NCBI RefSeq assembly: GCF_000518285.1
Contig: NZ_JADH01000014.1
Span: forward strand, 1-37,646
Direction: 5' to 3'
Length of the DNA: 37,646 bases
Source of the DNA: Williamsoniiplasma lucivorax ATCC 49196
GTDB lineage: Bacteria > Bacillota_I > Bacilli_A > Mycoplasmatales > Mycoplasmataceae
Of the stretch, positions 8,467 through 19,597 are shown one piece after another. A program made the position numbers and the translations under genes. Under the pieces are notes generated by a model, which had not been told where the DNA came from, did no database searches, and was given only the letters and a program-made list of their open reading frames with translations. Positions within the stretch are counted from its first letter, which is position 1. The number at the start of each line of letters is the position of its first letter.

Positions 8467-10451
8467 TAGTGTTCTTTTCTTTCTTTGATTGCTTGGCTAA
8501 CTTGTTCAACAACATGATTCACATTGAAACCAAATTTATCAGCCACAATGTTACCAGGTGCTGATTCACCAAAGTGATCAATCCCAATTGATAAGCCATT
8601 TTCACCAACATATTTAGCTCAACCATAAGTGGTTCCCATTTCGATAGAAACACGTAATGTTGCTGGTTTTAAAACTTCTTGTTTGTAAGCTTGTTCTTGT
8701 TTTTCAAACAAGAACATTGATGGCATTGACACAACTCTTGTGGCAATTTTTTTCTTTTTTAAGACTTCTGCTGCTTCCATTGCTAAACCAACTTCACTTC
8801 CTGTGGCAATCAAAGTAACTTTAGCAGTTTTGCTTTCGCTTAAAACATAAGCACCTTTACTTACTTGTTGGTAAACATTTTTATGGGTTTGTTCAGTTAC
8901 ATCTTGTCTAGTAGCAATAATACTTGTTGGGTTAGTTTTTGATTCTAAAGCAATTTGGTAAGCAGCCATAGTTTCGGCATAATCTGCTGGTCTAATCAAG
9001 TTATGGTTAGGAATAGTTCTTAACATCGCCAATTGTTCAATTGGTTGGTGTGTTGGTCCATCTTCACCAACCGCCACTGAATCATGAGTTAATACAAACA
9101 ATGTTTGCAATTGCATTAATGCTGCTAAACGCATGGCTGGTTTCATATAATCAGCAAAGACAAAGAAGCCTGAAGCAACTGGTAGAATTCCCCCATGAGC
9201 AGCCATTCCATTATTCATCGCTGTCATTCCGAATTCTCTTACACCATACATAATGTTGCGACCAGTACGGTTTTTAGCATCGAAATCACCATCTAAACCT
9301 TTAATTTTAGTTGAAGAACTTAAATCAGCACTTCCACCAAACATTGTTGGGTTAACAGACATAATTTGTTCAAAAATTGCTCCTGAACTAATACGTGTGG
9401 CTTGTTTTTTATTGGGATTATTTTGTTCAATTTGTTTTTGAGGGAAATTTCATTTCCCTTCTAAAGCAGCTAGTAATTCTTGATATTCATTAGGATATGA
9501 AGTTTCATATGAGTTCATTAATAGTTCTCATTCTTTAAACTGTTTTTCTCCGCGTTCCATAACAATTGTTTGATAAAAATCATATGTTGATTGGGGAACT
9601 TCGAATGGTTTGTATTTTCAATTAAAGTATTCTTCAACTTTGACTAAGTCTTTGCCTAAAGGAGCACCATGCACAGCACTAGTTCCTTGTTTAGAAGCAC
9701 CAAGACCAATAATTGTTTTCACTTCAATATAAGTCGGAGTTGTTGCTTTTTTAGCTTTTTCAATTGCTTTGGAAATTGCTACTACATCTTCACCATCTTT
9801 AATTAAAATTGTATTTCAACCAGCTGCTTTAAATCTAGCATGCATGTTTTCTCTATTGGCTTTAACCACCATATCATCTAATTGGACAGCATTTGAATCG
9901 TGAATCACAATTAATTTATGCAATTGTTGCATACCAGCAAAAGAAATGACTTCTTGACTCACACCTTCTTGTAAATCACCATCACCAACTAAAACAAAAG
10001 TATGATGATTAATCACATCTAATTTTGGTTTGTTAAATTTAGCTGCTAAAAATGCTTCAGCCATAGCCATTCCCACACCCATTGCTAAACCTTGACCTAA
10101 AGGGCCGGTTGTGACTTCAACTCCATCAGTTAAGCCTAGTTCAGGATGACCTGGGGTAATTGAACCTCATTGACGGAATTGTTTTAAATCTTCAATAGAA
10201 ATCTTGAAGCCAGCTAAATGTAACATTGAGTAAAGCAATGCTGAACCATGGCCAGCACTCAAAATAAAACGATCACGATTGAATCATTTTGGTTGTTTTG
10301 GATAAAGATTCATATTTTCTGTAAATAAAGAATACATAATTGGAGCTGCTCCTAAAACAATTCCAGGATGTCCTGAATTAGCTTGATTAACCGCTTGAAT
10401 TCCTAGCATTCTCACTGCATTTAAATTTTCATTTTGTTTATTATTTTTCAT
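8466..10451 (-). CDS. tkt: Transketolase
   Basis: 661 residues, normal for the family. Thiamine-diphosphate enzyme of the non-oxidative pentose phosphate pathway, moving two-carbon units between sugar phosphates. Seen: N-terminal NSGHPG, the cofactor motif GDGDLQEG (156-163), [15 protein letters not shown] in the pyrimidine-binding half, and a C-terminal domain with GSEVGLA. Several Trp are TGA. I chose the ATG at 10449-10451 because AAGGA sits eight bases before it; upstream in-frame Met codons fall inside ynzC in another frame. It overlaps the ynzC end by 11 bases. Confidence 0.97.
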
Positions 10452-10689
10452 CTTGCTTTTCCTTCTTTTTCTTTTTTGGGGTTGGTTCATCAATGATGGT
10501 GATGTTTTCTAATTGTTGTTTCACACCTTCGCGAAAAATGCTAATGTATTTTTCGCGCAATAATTGACGGTAATCAATTTCTTCGGGAGTTAATTTTCTT
10601 GTTTTCGCAATGGCTACCATGGCATTAATTTCTTGAATTAATTCATTCATTTTCATTGCGTCGATTTTTTTGTTTTGATCCATACTCAT
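10441..10689 (-). CDS. ynzC: DUF896 / UPF0291 (YnzC-type) protein
   Basis: 82 residues. The small helical-hairpin family signature is clear: LIQEINAMVAIAKTRKLTPEE followed by LREKYISIFREGV. The tail is Lys/Glu-rich and unstructured. Its function is not firmly known; in Bacillus ynzC lies between the SOS gene yneB and tkt. Here it is the first gene of the tkt unit, overlapping tkt by 11 bases. Start: ATG at 10687-10689, with a second in-frame ATG two codons on. Confidence 0.88.
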   Translation of the reverse strand: MSMDQNKKIDAMKMNELIQEINAMVAIAKTRKLTPEEIDYRQLLREKYISIFREGVKQQLENITIIDEPTPKKKKKEKQDEK

Positions 10690-10769
10690 ATTTTAATTCT
10701 ATCTCTTCTTTAATGCAAAATTGTCTGTCTTGCTTGGTAATACTTTTAAATTATAAAACAAAAGTGTTT

Positions 10770-11870
10770 TTATATTAAAGCATTTCGGAGATAAATCATC
10801 TTTTGCAGAAGATTTATCGCATGATCGTTGAGAATTGTGACAGAAATTTCTAGTTGGGGAGAGTTGGGTAAACTAATTCATCCTAATCCTGAAAGCACAA
10901 TATCAATTACTTTATTTTCATTGGTTTGGAGTTTAAACGTAGTTGGAGCAATTGTTTGATCGCTTAATTTTGGTTTTAAATGCTCTCGATGCTTGTTTCA
11001 ATAAGTTAAAACATTGACTGTTTTAGTACGGTGAATGTCAATTTGGGCAGAAGTATAAAAATGAATATCGTTCGCTTTGTCATTTTTAAAAGTAAAGTTA
11101 ATCGCCAACATCCCTCCCACAACAATACTTTGACCACTATGCAGTTGATAAGTATATTGTTTCATTTCTTTTTTGAAATAGAAATATTTCAATTGATCAT
11201 GATCAACTAAATTGGATAAGCTGTTCTTTTTATTAATTCCTGGTGTATCGAAAAATTTAATTTGATGATTTAAACCAATTTCAATTTCATTTAAAGTTGT
11301 ATTGAAAAAATGCGAAACAACAATTTTAGAAGGCAGATTAGCTTCTTTTAAAAGTGCTGTCATTAAAGATGATTTACCCACATTGGAAAAACCAATAAAG
11401 TATTTTTCACCATGTTCTTGTTCAATAAAGGCTAATAAATGTTTAATCGACTCTTGGTTAAAAGCCGAAACTGTTGTAAATTTTAAATTTTGGATTTTAG
11501 AATCAGAAAACATCTCACGAACAAAATTTAAAATTTTCATTTGTTTAACTGCTTTGGGCAGCAAATCAATTTTATTGACTAAGACAATAACTTTTTCATT
11601 GGCTAACAAAGCTTCTAATTGCATATCTCTTGAGTTTTGTAAATCTAAGACGTCAAGGACATAGAAAAAAGTTTTTTGTTTATCTCTTAAAACAATGTTT
11701 TTAATGTTATCAAAAAACTTTTCTGATTCAATTTCATATGAATTATATTCCCCATAATTTTGGATTTTAAAACATCGCAAACAAAAATCATTATCTATTT
11801 TAACTGCATAACCAATTTGTTGTTCATTTTCAATTTGCAGGTTAACTCCACACCCAATACATTTTTTCAT
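10770..11870 (-). CDS. yqeH: Ribosome biogenesis GTPase YqeH, circularly permuted
   Basis: 366 residues, normal length. Acts in 30S subunit assembly in Bacillus. The G motifs are permuted: four-Cys zinc finger (C4, C7, C30, C33), then G4 NKID (99-102), G5-like SA, then G1 GFSNVGKSS (160-168) and G3 DTPG (208-211), followed by a C-terminal domain. Two Trp (codons at 10998-11000 and near 10879) are TGA. AGGAG lies eight bases before the ATG, inside the short gap after the nuclease-like gene, with which it forms one unit. Confidence 0.95.
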
Positions 11871-11879
11871 GTTTATCTC

Positions 11880-12794
11880 CTATTTTAAATATTTATTTTG
11901 TTTGCTATAGCAAAACTCATATCAGAAATCAATTAAATATAATGTTTTTAAAACGTCATTATAGCAATGGATTTTTGCTTTTTTAAAATCTTTATTTCAC
12001 CTAATAAAATCTGGATATTTTAAGTTTGGTAAACTTAAAAAATTTAGCGCACTCATCGATAATCCATAAATGTCTTCATCATCTTCCATTTTTGATGAAT
12101 TAAACACTTCATCAAAATACTCAAAAAATTTTTTAAGACTTGGGAGCTGAATTGTTTCAACTCCCATAGTGCCTTTCTTTAAATTGTTCGGATCATAAAA
12201 AATTTCCCCGTTATCTTTTTTATTAATAAACGACATCGCTCCCCCAAGAATGTCATAAACATCAATCGTATTAACAGTATAAACTCCAGTTGTTGGGTCC
12301 TGGATAAATAAATCACTTTTACGATTGTTTAATAAAGCTTTATTTTCATTAATTCAAACTTTTAAAATGTTTTTGTCATTACTTGAACCAGCCAAAATAA
12401 TTGTTTTAATATTTTTAGCAATCAACATATTCAGAAAACTTTTCACCATATACTGATATTGATTATAAAAATTGTAGGTGGGGTCATTATATTTTCTTTT
12501 GATGGTCATTGATTTAATTGCACGATGATTATTTCTTAAACTAATTTCTTTTAAATTTCTAGCAAATGAATATTGAATGATGTAAACCAAAGATTTATTT
12601 GTTTCATTGTAAAGAGGGTTGGTCATCTCGGTTTTATCATGAGAGCGATTAAAAAATTCAGTGTCTAAAATGACTACTGGAAATTTAATGCTTTTCAAAT
12701 GTTTGCTTAGTTCTGGTTTATCAACAAAAAAACCTTGATGTTCATTAATTTTGAACTCATCTTCATTAATTTTTGTTATTTTACTTGTTTCCAT
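11880..12794 (-). CDS. Putative DEDD-type 3'-5' exonuclease-like protein
   Basis: 304 residues, read through TGA Trp codons at 11997, 12354 and elsewhere. Not assignable to a named protein, but the acidic motifs fit the DnaQ-like RNase H fold: Exo I-like VVILDTEFF (D44, E46), followed as in DUF2779-type proteins by IIQYSFA; Exo II-like AGSSNDKNIL (D140); and Exo III-like IHCYNDVLKT near the end (H276, D280). The His-Asp spacing is that of the Tyr-Asp pair in DEDDy enzymes. No signal peptide. It lies nine bases upstream of yqeH in the same unit, hinting at an RNA-processing or ribosome-related job. Nuclease activity is inference. Confidence 0.6.
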
Positions 12795-12875
12795 TGTTCC
12801 TCATTATAATATATATTTTACATTTTTATTTTTTTGAAGTATTTAAAATTTATAATTAAAATAGAGGTATGAAAA

Positions 12876-13607
12876 ATGAACGATAAAATTTTATTAAAAG
12901 ATGTCCTTGATCACTCAATAATGGAGTGATTTAAAATGGCATCTAATGCGGAATTGAATAAGGTGAAAGAAAACTTACAAGTCATTAAGTCAAATTTACC
13001 AATGATTGAAAAAACTTTTAATTTGGATAGTGAATTAATGAAAACAGAAAATCAATTTTTAGCTGCCAACACTATTGCTGATGTTAAATATATCACTAAC
13101 AGACCAGAAGTGAATTTGGAAAATATGATGTTGGGTGATATGAACAAACTAATGGAAAACATTGTTTCGAATATGTTTGGTGCATTTTTTAAAAACATTA
13201 ATTCTATTTTAAAAATCAGAAATGTTCTTGATGAAAAAATTGGTTTAACCGAAGCAATCGACCAAATTGATAAAACTGATATCGAATATTTATTCTTTGT
13301 CGAATTGAAAAATATTGAAGATAAATTAGGCGCTTTAATCCATGCCAATAAAGAAGATTATGATAACATTTTTGCTGATTTTGATGAAATGGTCAAAAGT
13401 AAAGATTTAAAATTGATTAATCAAAAAAATGAAATCATTCAAAGATATTATTTAAAACTCAAACCAAACCATGTGATGGAAAACATTATGATGGGTGGAA
13501 CTGATGAATTGCAAACTGAATTGGTTTCTTTTCAAAATGTTATCGGTGTTGTTGGTGAAATTGAATTATTTATTAAGTTATTTAAAATTATTGAACAAAA
13601 AATATAA
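12876..13607 (+). CDS. Hypothetical helical protein
   Basis: 243 residues, no family recognised. Start at 12876 (MNDKILLKDV) rather than the Met at 12936, because AGAGGT lies before it and the frame runs open through a TGA Trp codon at 12928-12930. Composed of charged helices with Met-rich patches (ENMMLGDMNKLMENIV and, later, a similar ENIMMGGTDELQTELV). These two similar patches suggest an internal duplication of a helical unit. No membrane segment. Single-gene unit, ending in a bidirectional terminator shared with ruvB. Confidence 0.75.
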
Positions 13608-13629
13608 GCTTTATTGGCTTATATTTTTT
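13597..13629. terminator. Bidirectional terminator between the 243-residue gene and ruvB
   Basis: Perfect 13-bp stem (13597-13609, 13617-13629) with a 7-base loop, ending in A- and T-runs on either side. The stop codons of both convergent genes are inside it (13605-13607 for +, 13611-13613 for -). Confidence 0.88.
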
Positions 13630-14546
13630 ATATATTCAATGCCTTGTTCAGTAATCACCCGACCTTTTGGTGTCCGAATAATGAATGAATTGCGAATTAA
13701 TAATGGTTCAATAAAATGTAAAACATGATCTTGATTTAAATTAAGATATTGTGACAAGTTATTTAAACCCAAAACTTTATGTGCATATAAATAATGCAAA
13801 TATTTAATGTCATTCAAAATTAAACCTCTTGGATAAATTTCCATTTTGTGCAAAATTTCTTTGAGATATTTTGCATCAAGTAACTGAACATTATCATTGA
13901 TTACAAAGTCATGAATTCTTTTGAGTAAGTTAATCGCGATTCTCGGTGTGTTTCGCGAGTGATTGGCCAAAATATGGGCACAACCTACATTTAGTTCCAA
14001 ATTGAGCTTCTGAGCATTAATCAGCAGCAAATCTTTAATCTCTTCAGAACTATAATTATCCAATTCAAAACGAATTGGAAACCGGTTTAAAAATGGGTCA
14101 GCTAATTTACTAATTTCAGTCGTTGCCACAATCAAAGTAAAATTTGGTATTTTTAAATTAATAATTTTAGAATTATATTCTTTACCAATAATAATATTCA
14201 TTTTGCCATCTTCTAAAACTGGATATAAAACTTCGAGTAATTCTTTGGATAAAGCATGAATCTCATCAATAAAGACAAGGTCATTTTCTTTAATAAAAGA
14301 AAGGACTGAAACTAAATCGCTTTGTTTTTGTAAACTCGGCCCATTTAAATAATGTAATTTGACTTTTAAAATTTTGCTTAATAAGAAAGCGAGTGAAGTT
14401 TTACCCATTCCACTTGGACCCGAAATCACAATGTGATCTAAAGTCCGGTCTCGCTTAACTGCTGAATTAACAAAAACTTTTAAATTCTGAATAATTTTCT
14501 TTTGACCGAAATATTCATCTCATGTTTCTGGACGAAAATTATTCAT
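13611..14546 (-). CDS. ruvB: Holliday junction branch migration ATPase RuvB
   Basis: 311 residues. AAA+ motor that drives Holliday junction migration with RuvA. Walker A GPSGMGKT (43-50), Walker B DEIH (94-97), sensor ATTE, arginine-finger segment PFLNRFPIRFEL and a C-terminal winged helix ending in ITEQGIEYI. The start is ATG 14544-14546, giving FRPETWDEYFGQ (Trp as TGA), the normal RuvB N-terminus slightly shortened. It overlaps ruvA by eight bases. No ruvC is next to it. Confidence 0.96.
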
Positions 14547-15099
14547 AATTTAATTGTGACAATTTCGTTAAACTAATTTTTGTCATCTCCTCTAAATTTA
14601 ATTTTGGGTCAAGCAATTTAATGACTGAGAAAATTTCTTTCTTTTTATAACCCATTTTTTCTAAAGCATTGTAAACATCCAACTGTTTGTTATTCATTTC
14701 ATAATGAAAGTATTTTTTGTTTAATTCAAACAAAATATTTTTGGCAGTAAATGTTCCAATCCCTTTGATTGACAAGATTTTTTCAAAATCTTGTTTTTCA
14801 ACAATTTGCATTCATTGATCAATTGTAAATTTTTCTAAAATGTTAATTGCTGTTTTCGAACCAACAGTTCGCACTTGCACTAAATCAGCAAAAGCGTCCC
14901 GTAATTCTTCGTCAATAAACCCATAACTTTCTTTTTGAAATTCTGTTTCAAAAACAGTAATGTATAGTTTAATAGTTTGGTTAATTAAAAATGTGTCTTG
15001 GTTTAAGTTAATCAAATGAAACTTAAAGCCTTGGTCATTGTTTTCTAAAACAATCTCATCATTTTTAATTTTTGTGATTTTTCCTTTTAAATAATCCAT
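14539..15099 (-). CDS. ruvA: Holliday junction DNA-binding protein RuvA
   Basis: 186 residues, joined across a TGA Trp codon at 14812-14814. Forms the tetramer that holds the four-way junction for RuvB. N-terminal OB-fold with MDYLKGKI start; helix-hairpin-helix motifs in VRTVGSKTAINIL and SIKGIGTFTAKNIL; C-terminal three-helix domain with ALEKMGYKKKEI that contacts RuvB. First gene of ruvAB. Preceded by GGGGATAC before the ATG. Confidence 0.95.
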
Positions 15100-15197
15100 T
15101 GTATCCCCTTATTAGATTAGAAAAAAAGTTACAAAAATTAACACTTTTTTAACAATATTTGGTTTTTTTAACTATTTTGGCTATTTTAAGCCAAAAA

Positions 15198-15220
15198 AAA
15201 TTTCTATTAAATAGAAATTT
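15198..15220 (-). terminator. Terminator of rpsU
   Basis: Perfect 11-bp A/T-rich palindrome (15198-15208, 15210-15220) nine bases past the rpsU stop; on the - strand it is followed by eight T. A second small inverted repeat (TTGGCT...AGCCAA, about 15178-15195) lies just beyond. Confidence 0.7.
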
Positions 15221-15226
15221 TCATCA

Positions 15227-15391
15227 TTATTTGTATTTACGGTTTTGTTTTTGTTTGTAAATACGTTTTTCTTTTTTACTTAAGTGGTATTCACGTTTAC
15301 GAGCTTCTGCTTTATTAGTAGATGCTACTTTTTGGAAACGTTTTAACGCTTTTTCAATTGGTTCACCTTCGTGCACGATAATTGATGCCAT
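15227..15391 (-). CDS. rpsU: 30S ribosomal protein S21
   Basis: 54 residues. MASIIVHEGEPIEKALKRF start, REYHLSKKEKR in the middle, strongly basic end: a standard S21. It is absent from the open-frame calls only because it is short. AGGTGA about nine bases ahead serves as ribosome binding site. Lies 43 bases after the acidic 393-residue gene and ends at its own terminator. Confidence 0.96.
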   Translation of the reverse strand: MASIIVHEGEPIEKALKRFQKVASTNKAEARKREYHLSKKEKRIYKQKQNRKYK

Positions 15392-15434
15392 TTATTATTT
15401 CACCTGCCAATTCCTTATAAATATAACACAAAAA

Positions 15435-16616
15435 CTATTTAATTTTCTTGCTATTTAATTTAATTTCTTGGTCATTCTCATCTTTTAAGTAAATAATTGT
15501 TTGTAAGTTGCCAAAAAAATCTTTTTCTTCTTTAATGTTTGTAATGACACAATCTTGGTTTTTGTAATGTAAATTGTCCCCGATTTTTAATTCTTGATTA
15601 ATTTCAACGGGTTCATTAGCACTATTCAAACCAAATGCTTTTTCATTGATCGTAATAATTGTCTCATTACCATATTTAGCTTCCATGTTTTCTAAAAACT
15701 CTAAAGCTTGTTGAGTGGAATCTTCATCATAATTAACAAAATCAAAATCATCATTTAAAAATTCGACATCATCTAAATTTTGTGTGCCGTTATCTTCTTC
15801 AAGAGTGGCATCAAAAATTTCAGGATTAATTGAATATGTTGGATCTAATAAGTTAGTTTGTGTTTCGACAATATCTTCAAACGTAATGTCATTAGTTGTA
15901 TCTGGTCCTAATAAAACAGTGGTTAAAGTTGGATCGTGTTCTTCAATTTCATTTAGTGTTTGATTAAATTCTAAATGTGTTAATTCATCATTGCTATCTG
16001 CTTCAAACAATTTCTGTTTTTCTTCAAAAGGAAGTGTGAAACTAACTAAGGTGTCATCTTTTTCATATTCAGACATAATGTCACCCAAATCTTTATTGAT
16101 GGTTGGGTCTTTATCGAGCATTGAAGTTAAAGTTTGTTGTAATTCATCATCAGACATACTTTCAATGACTTGATCTAAAATTTTGTTTGTATCAATTGGT
16201 TTAATTATTGGTTCTTGATGATGTTCTTGTTCAAACTCTTTGTAAATTAGTTTAGAAAGTTCTTGAATACGAGCTTCTTCTTTTCTTTTTTGGGCAATCA
16301 CTAATTCATTATCGTGATTTCTATTTAAATGCACTTTTTGACCATTAAGATCAAAATCAGTTTGATCTGGGGCCATTTGGTTTGTTCTTTTTTTGTATTT
16401 TAGAAAAGCATCACTTGTATCTTTATTTTTATCATGTAATCAAATCATGTACATCACATAACGTTTGACCTCAGTACGCATATAATCAGCATACCCAAAA
16501 AGTTCATTAGATAGTAAACTCATCACTGCGTTTGCATCTAAATTTAAATTGACCAATTCATTAATTTTGTTTCTAATTTTCTCTGTTAAATACTCATCAA
16601 TAAATATTTTTTTCAT
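15435..16616 (-). CDS. Hypothetical acidic multidomain protein
   Basis: 393 residues, unrecognised. The start is ATG 16614-16616 (MKKIFIDEYLTEK) with GAGGAT before it; a Met at residue 81 is internal. Residues 1-80 are a compact, helical, moderately basic part. About 100-320 is very rich in Asp and Glu (clusters such as FLNDDFDFVNYDED) and probably disordered. About 325-393 looks like a small beta domain (IGDNLHYKNQDCVITNI), reminiscent of an SH3/KOW-like barrel. One TGA Trp near residue 63. No signal peptide. Its place just before rpsU is the only clue to its role. Confidence 0.72.
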
Positions 16617-16667
16617 TTTATATCCTCTTATCTTTTTAATTATAACTTACAAATAATAAAAATAAAA

Positions 16668-16685
16668 AGTAAGGCGAACCTTACT
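16668..16685 (-). terminator. Terminator of the P-type ATPase unit, UUCG loop
   Basis: Read on the - strand: 7-bp stem AGTAAGG/CCTTACT closed by TTCG and followed by TTTTATTTTT. A textbook intrinsic terminator, nine bases after the ATPase stop codon. Confidence 0.92.
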
Positions 16686-16694
16686 GCAAAAATC

Positions 16695-19595
16695 CTAAAT
16701 TTTTTTGCGATTTTTTTTCGATTTGGCCAAAGCAATCTTTTTATCTTCTTCAACCATTTTAGAAACAATTTTACGGTTTCTTTGTCACGCTTCATGACTT
16801 CAGTGATACGCATAAAATGTAATGGCATCTCACAATAAGATTCCGCATGCTGGTAAAATTGCTAAACCAAAAGCCGCGAAGAATAAGCCAAGATTGTTTT
16901 GGTTTCAACCAAATTTATCACAATCAAGATTTTCATAACCAAGAAGTTTAAAGATTTGATCATTTAAACCCGGAATAAAAATGAATGCTAAATTTAACAC
17001 AAAAGCAATTAAAGCGGCATAAACTAATGGAGTAGAAATTTTTCAATCAATCTTATTCGATGCTTTTCAATTGGATAATTTGATGAAATGTGAAAAGAAT
17101 AAAGGAGCAAAAACAATTGTAATAAACAGTGAAGTTCTTCCGTAAATAATGACTTCAGTTTTTTGTTCCACACTATAAATGTTATCATTAATCACTACTC
17201 ATCATTTGTCAGTATCACCACTAATATGACTAACAAATTCAGAAGGAGTAAATGCCATACCGACATAAAAAGAAATTAAGGAAATGATTGTTGAAATAAT
17301 CATGATTTTTAAGATTGGTATCAGCAAGCCAGCCAATAAACCGCTACCACCTTGTTTTGGTGGGAGTTTCATCAGTGTTGGGTCTAAATTTCCCATACCG
17401 ATTGCAATTGCTAAGCAAGACTCAACCACTAAATTAACATATAAAATATCAACAGCATCAAGTGGAGCAGTGTGATTAATTAAGGAAAGAATTAAAATTG
17501 TTAAAACGTTAGCAAAGTTAAATCCCATTAAGAGTACAATCGAACGGCGAATTTTTTGGAAAACGTTTCGTCCTTCGTTCACACCTTTCATAATTGTCCC
17601 AAAGTTATCATCAGTCAGAATAACATCTGCTGCTTGTTTTGCCACATCAGTTCCGGCAATTCCCATTGCCACCCCAATTTCGGCTTTAGCAAGCGATGGT
17701 GCATCATTCACGCCATCCCCAGTCATTGAAACAATATTACCTTTTTGTTGTAAAAGATTAACAATTCTCACTTTATGTTCAGGGTTGACGCGAGCAAACA
17801 CTTTAATATTGTCAATAATTCTTAATAGATCAACATCACTCAAGGATTCTAAAACATCAGAACTCATGACTTCATATTCTGTATAAGCAAGATTTAAATC
17901 TCGTGCAATTGCTAAAGCGGTTGTTGCATGATCACCAGTAATCATCACGACACGAATCCCAGCATTATATGCTTCAGCAATTGCTTGCACAGCTTCTTGA
18001 CGAACAGGGTCAATCATTCCCACAGCCCCAATAAAAATTAAGTTTTGTTCTAAATCATCTTGATTATCTAAGTCATCATAACCATCATTATAAGCAAAAG
18101 CTAAAACACGCAATGCTTGATCAGATAATTTGGTTGCATTATTCAAAATTTCTTTTTTCATCGCTGCAGTTAATGTTTGGATTTGATTATCAATTAAAAT
18201 ACGGCTAGTAACATTTAACAATTGATCAATCGCACCTTTGGTAAAAATAATATTATCACCATTGACATTATTGACTGTTGTCATTAATTTTCTTTCACTA
18301 TCAAAAGGAATTTCGTCCATTCTTTGTCAAGTATTTCTTGACAAAGTTTCATCAACCCCCATTTTTAAAGCAAAATCAACAAGTGCTAGTTCAGTTGGAT
18401 CACCCATTCTTGCATCATCTTCAACAACAGAATCATTTGGCAAAACTAAACCTTTTAACATGAAATCTTTATGTTCATCTAAAGTTGTGGCGATAAATTC
18501 TTCATCAGTAATGATTTTATTATTTCAAATCATTCTTTTAACAGTCATTTTATTTTGGGTTAAGGTTCCAGTTTTATCTGTACAAATGACATTGACACTT
18601 CCTAAAGTTTCAACTGAAGCGAGTTTTTTAACAATCACATTTTCTTTCACCATTCTTTTTGTAGAAAAGGAAAGTGTGATAGAAACAACAGCTGATAAAG
18701 ATTCGGGAATTACCCCAATTGCTAATGTAATTGCAATAATTAAATAAGTAGCTCAAGAATCTTTTTGGCCAGTGACCAGCATTGCCCCAAAAATAATCAC
18801 TCCAATAATCACAGCCACAACACTAATTAAATAACTGAATTTTTTTAATTTTTTTTCTAATGGTGTTTCTTGATCAGCATTTTCATTAATTGTTGTCGAA
18901 ATTTTACCAATTTCAGTATTCACCCCAGTTTTAGTCACAACACCAATGGCACGTCCGGCAGTGGTAAATGTTGACATGAAAACCACATTTGCCATTTCAG
19001 CTAAAATAGTTGTTACTTTTTGTTTTTCATGAGTTTTTTCCACTGGTAACGATTCTCCAGTAAGGATTGATTCATCAACCATTAAATCTGATGATTCAAT
19101 AATTCTTAATTCTGCTGGCACATATTTTCCAGCTTCTAAAACAACAATATCACCAACCACTAAGTTTTCAGCATCAATCTCTTTTTGACTACCATCACGA
19201 ATCACAACCGCTTGCGGTTTAGATAAAGATTTTAAAGCATCAACAGATTTTCTTGCCTTGACAGTTTGCACGGTTTGTAAAACCGCATCTAAAAGCACGA
19301 TTAAAGCAATGACAATAAAATCAATAAATTCTTCAAAAGTGATTGAATCACTTCAACGTCCAAATCTTGGGGCAATCACAGAAATGACAGCTGCCACCAT
19401 CAAAATAATTTGCAATGGTTCGATTAAACTTCAACCAAAAACAACATATCATGGTGTTGGCTTTTTGGTTGGTAACACGTTTTTACCACCCGTTTTTAAA
19501 CGTTGGTTAACTTCATCTTCAGTTAACCCTTTTTTATAGTCAGTATTAAGTTTCGACTCAATTTCTGTTAAATTACTATTTTCAAAATTCTCCAT
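16695..19595 (-). CDS. P2-type cation-transporting ATPase
   Basis: 966 residues, joined across many TGA Trp codons. Membrane pump that uses ATP to move cations. Seen: N-terminal cation-ATPase domain with [11 protein letters not shown], the TGES actuator loop, phosphorylated Asp340 in CTDKTGTLT, nucleotide-domain KGA, MITGDH (about 551-556), TGDGVNDAP (625-633) and ten likely membrane segments. Overall layout matches calcium-type (PMCA/SERCA-like) pumps. The ion-site helices are unusual: M4 reads IPESLSA (E298) rather than IPEGLPA, and M6 reads NLVVES (N721, E725) where calcium pumps have N-x2-T-D. The substrate is therefore uncertain. It starts two bases after the engB stop and ends the five-gene unit. 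Confidence 0.93.
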
Positions 19596-19597
19596 TT

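Noticed and set aside
9041-9441. Two + strand frames inside tkt
   Set aside because: Antisense shadows of transketolase.
12869-12886. ATG at 12869 as start of the 243-residue gene
   Set aside because: It runs into TAA after five codons; the ATG at 12876 in another frame continues the gene.
18238-18747. 169-codon + strand frame inside the P-type ATPase
   Set aside because: Antisense shadow of a strongly conserved gene, without ribosome binding site.
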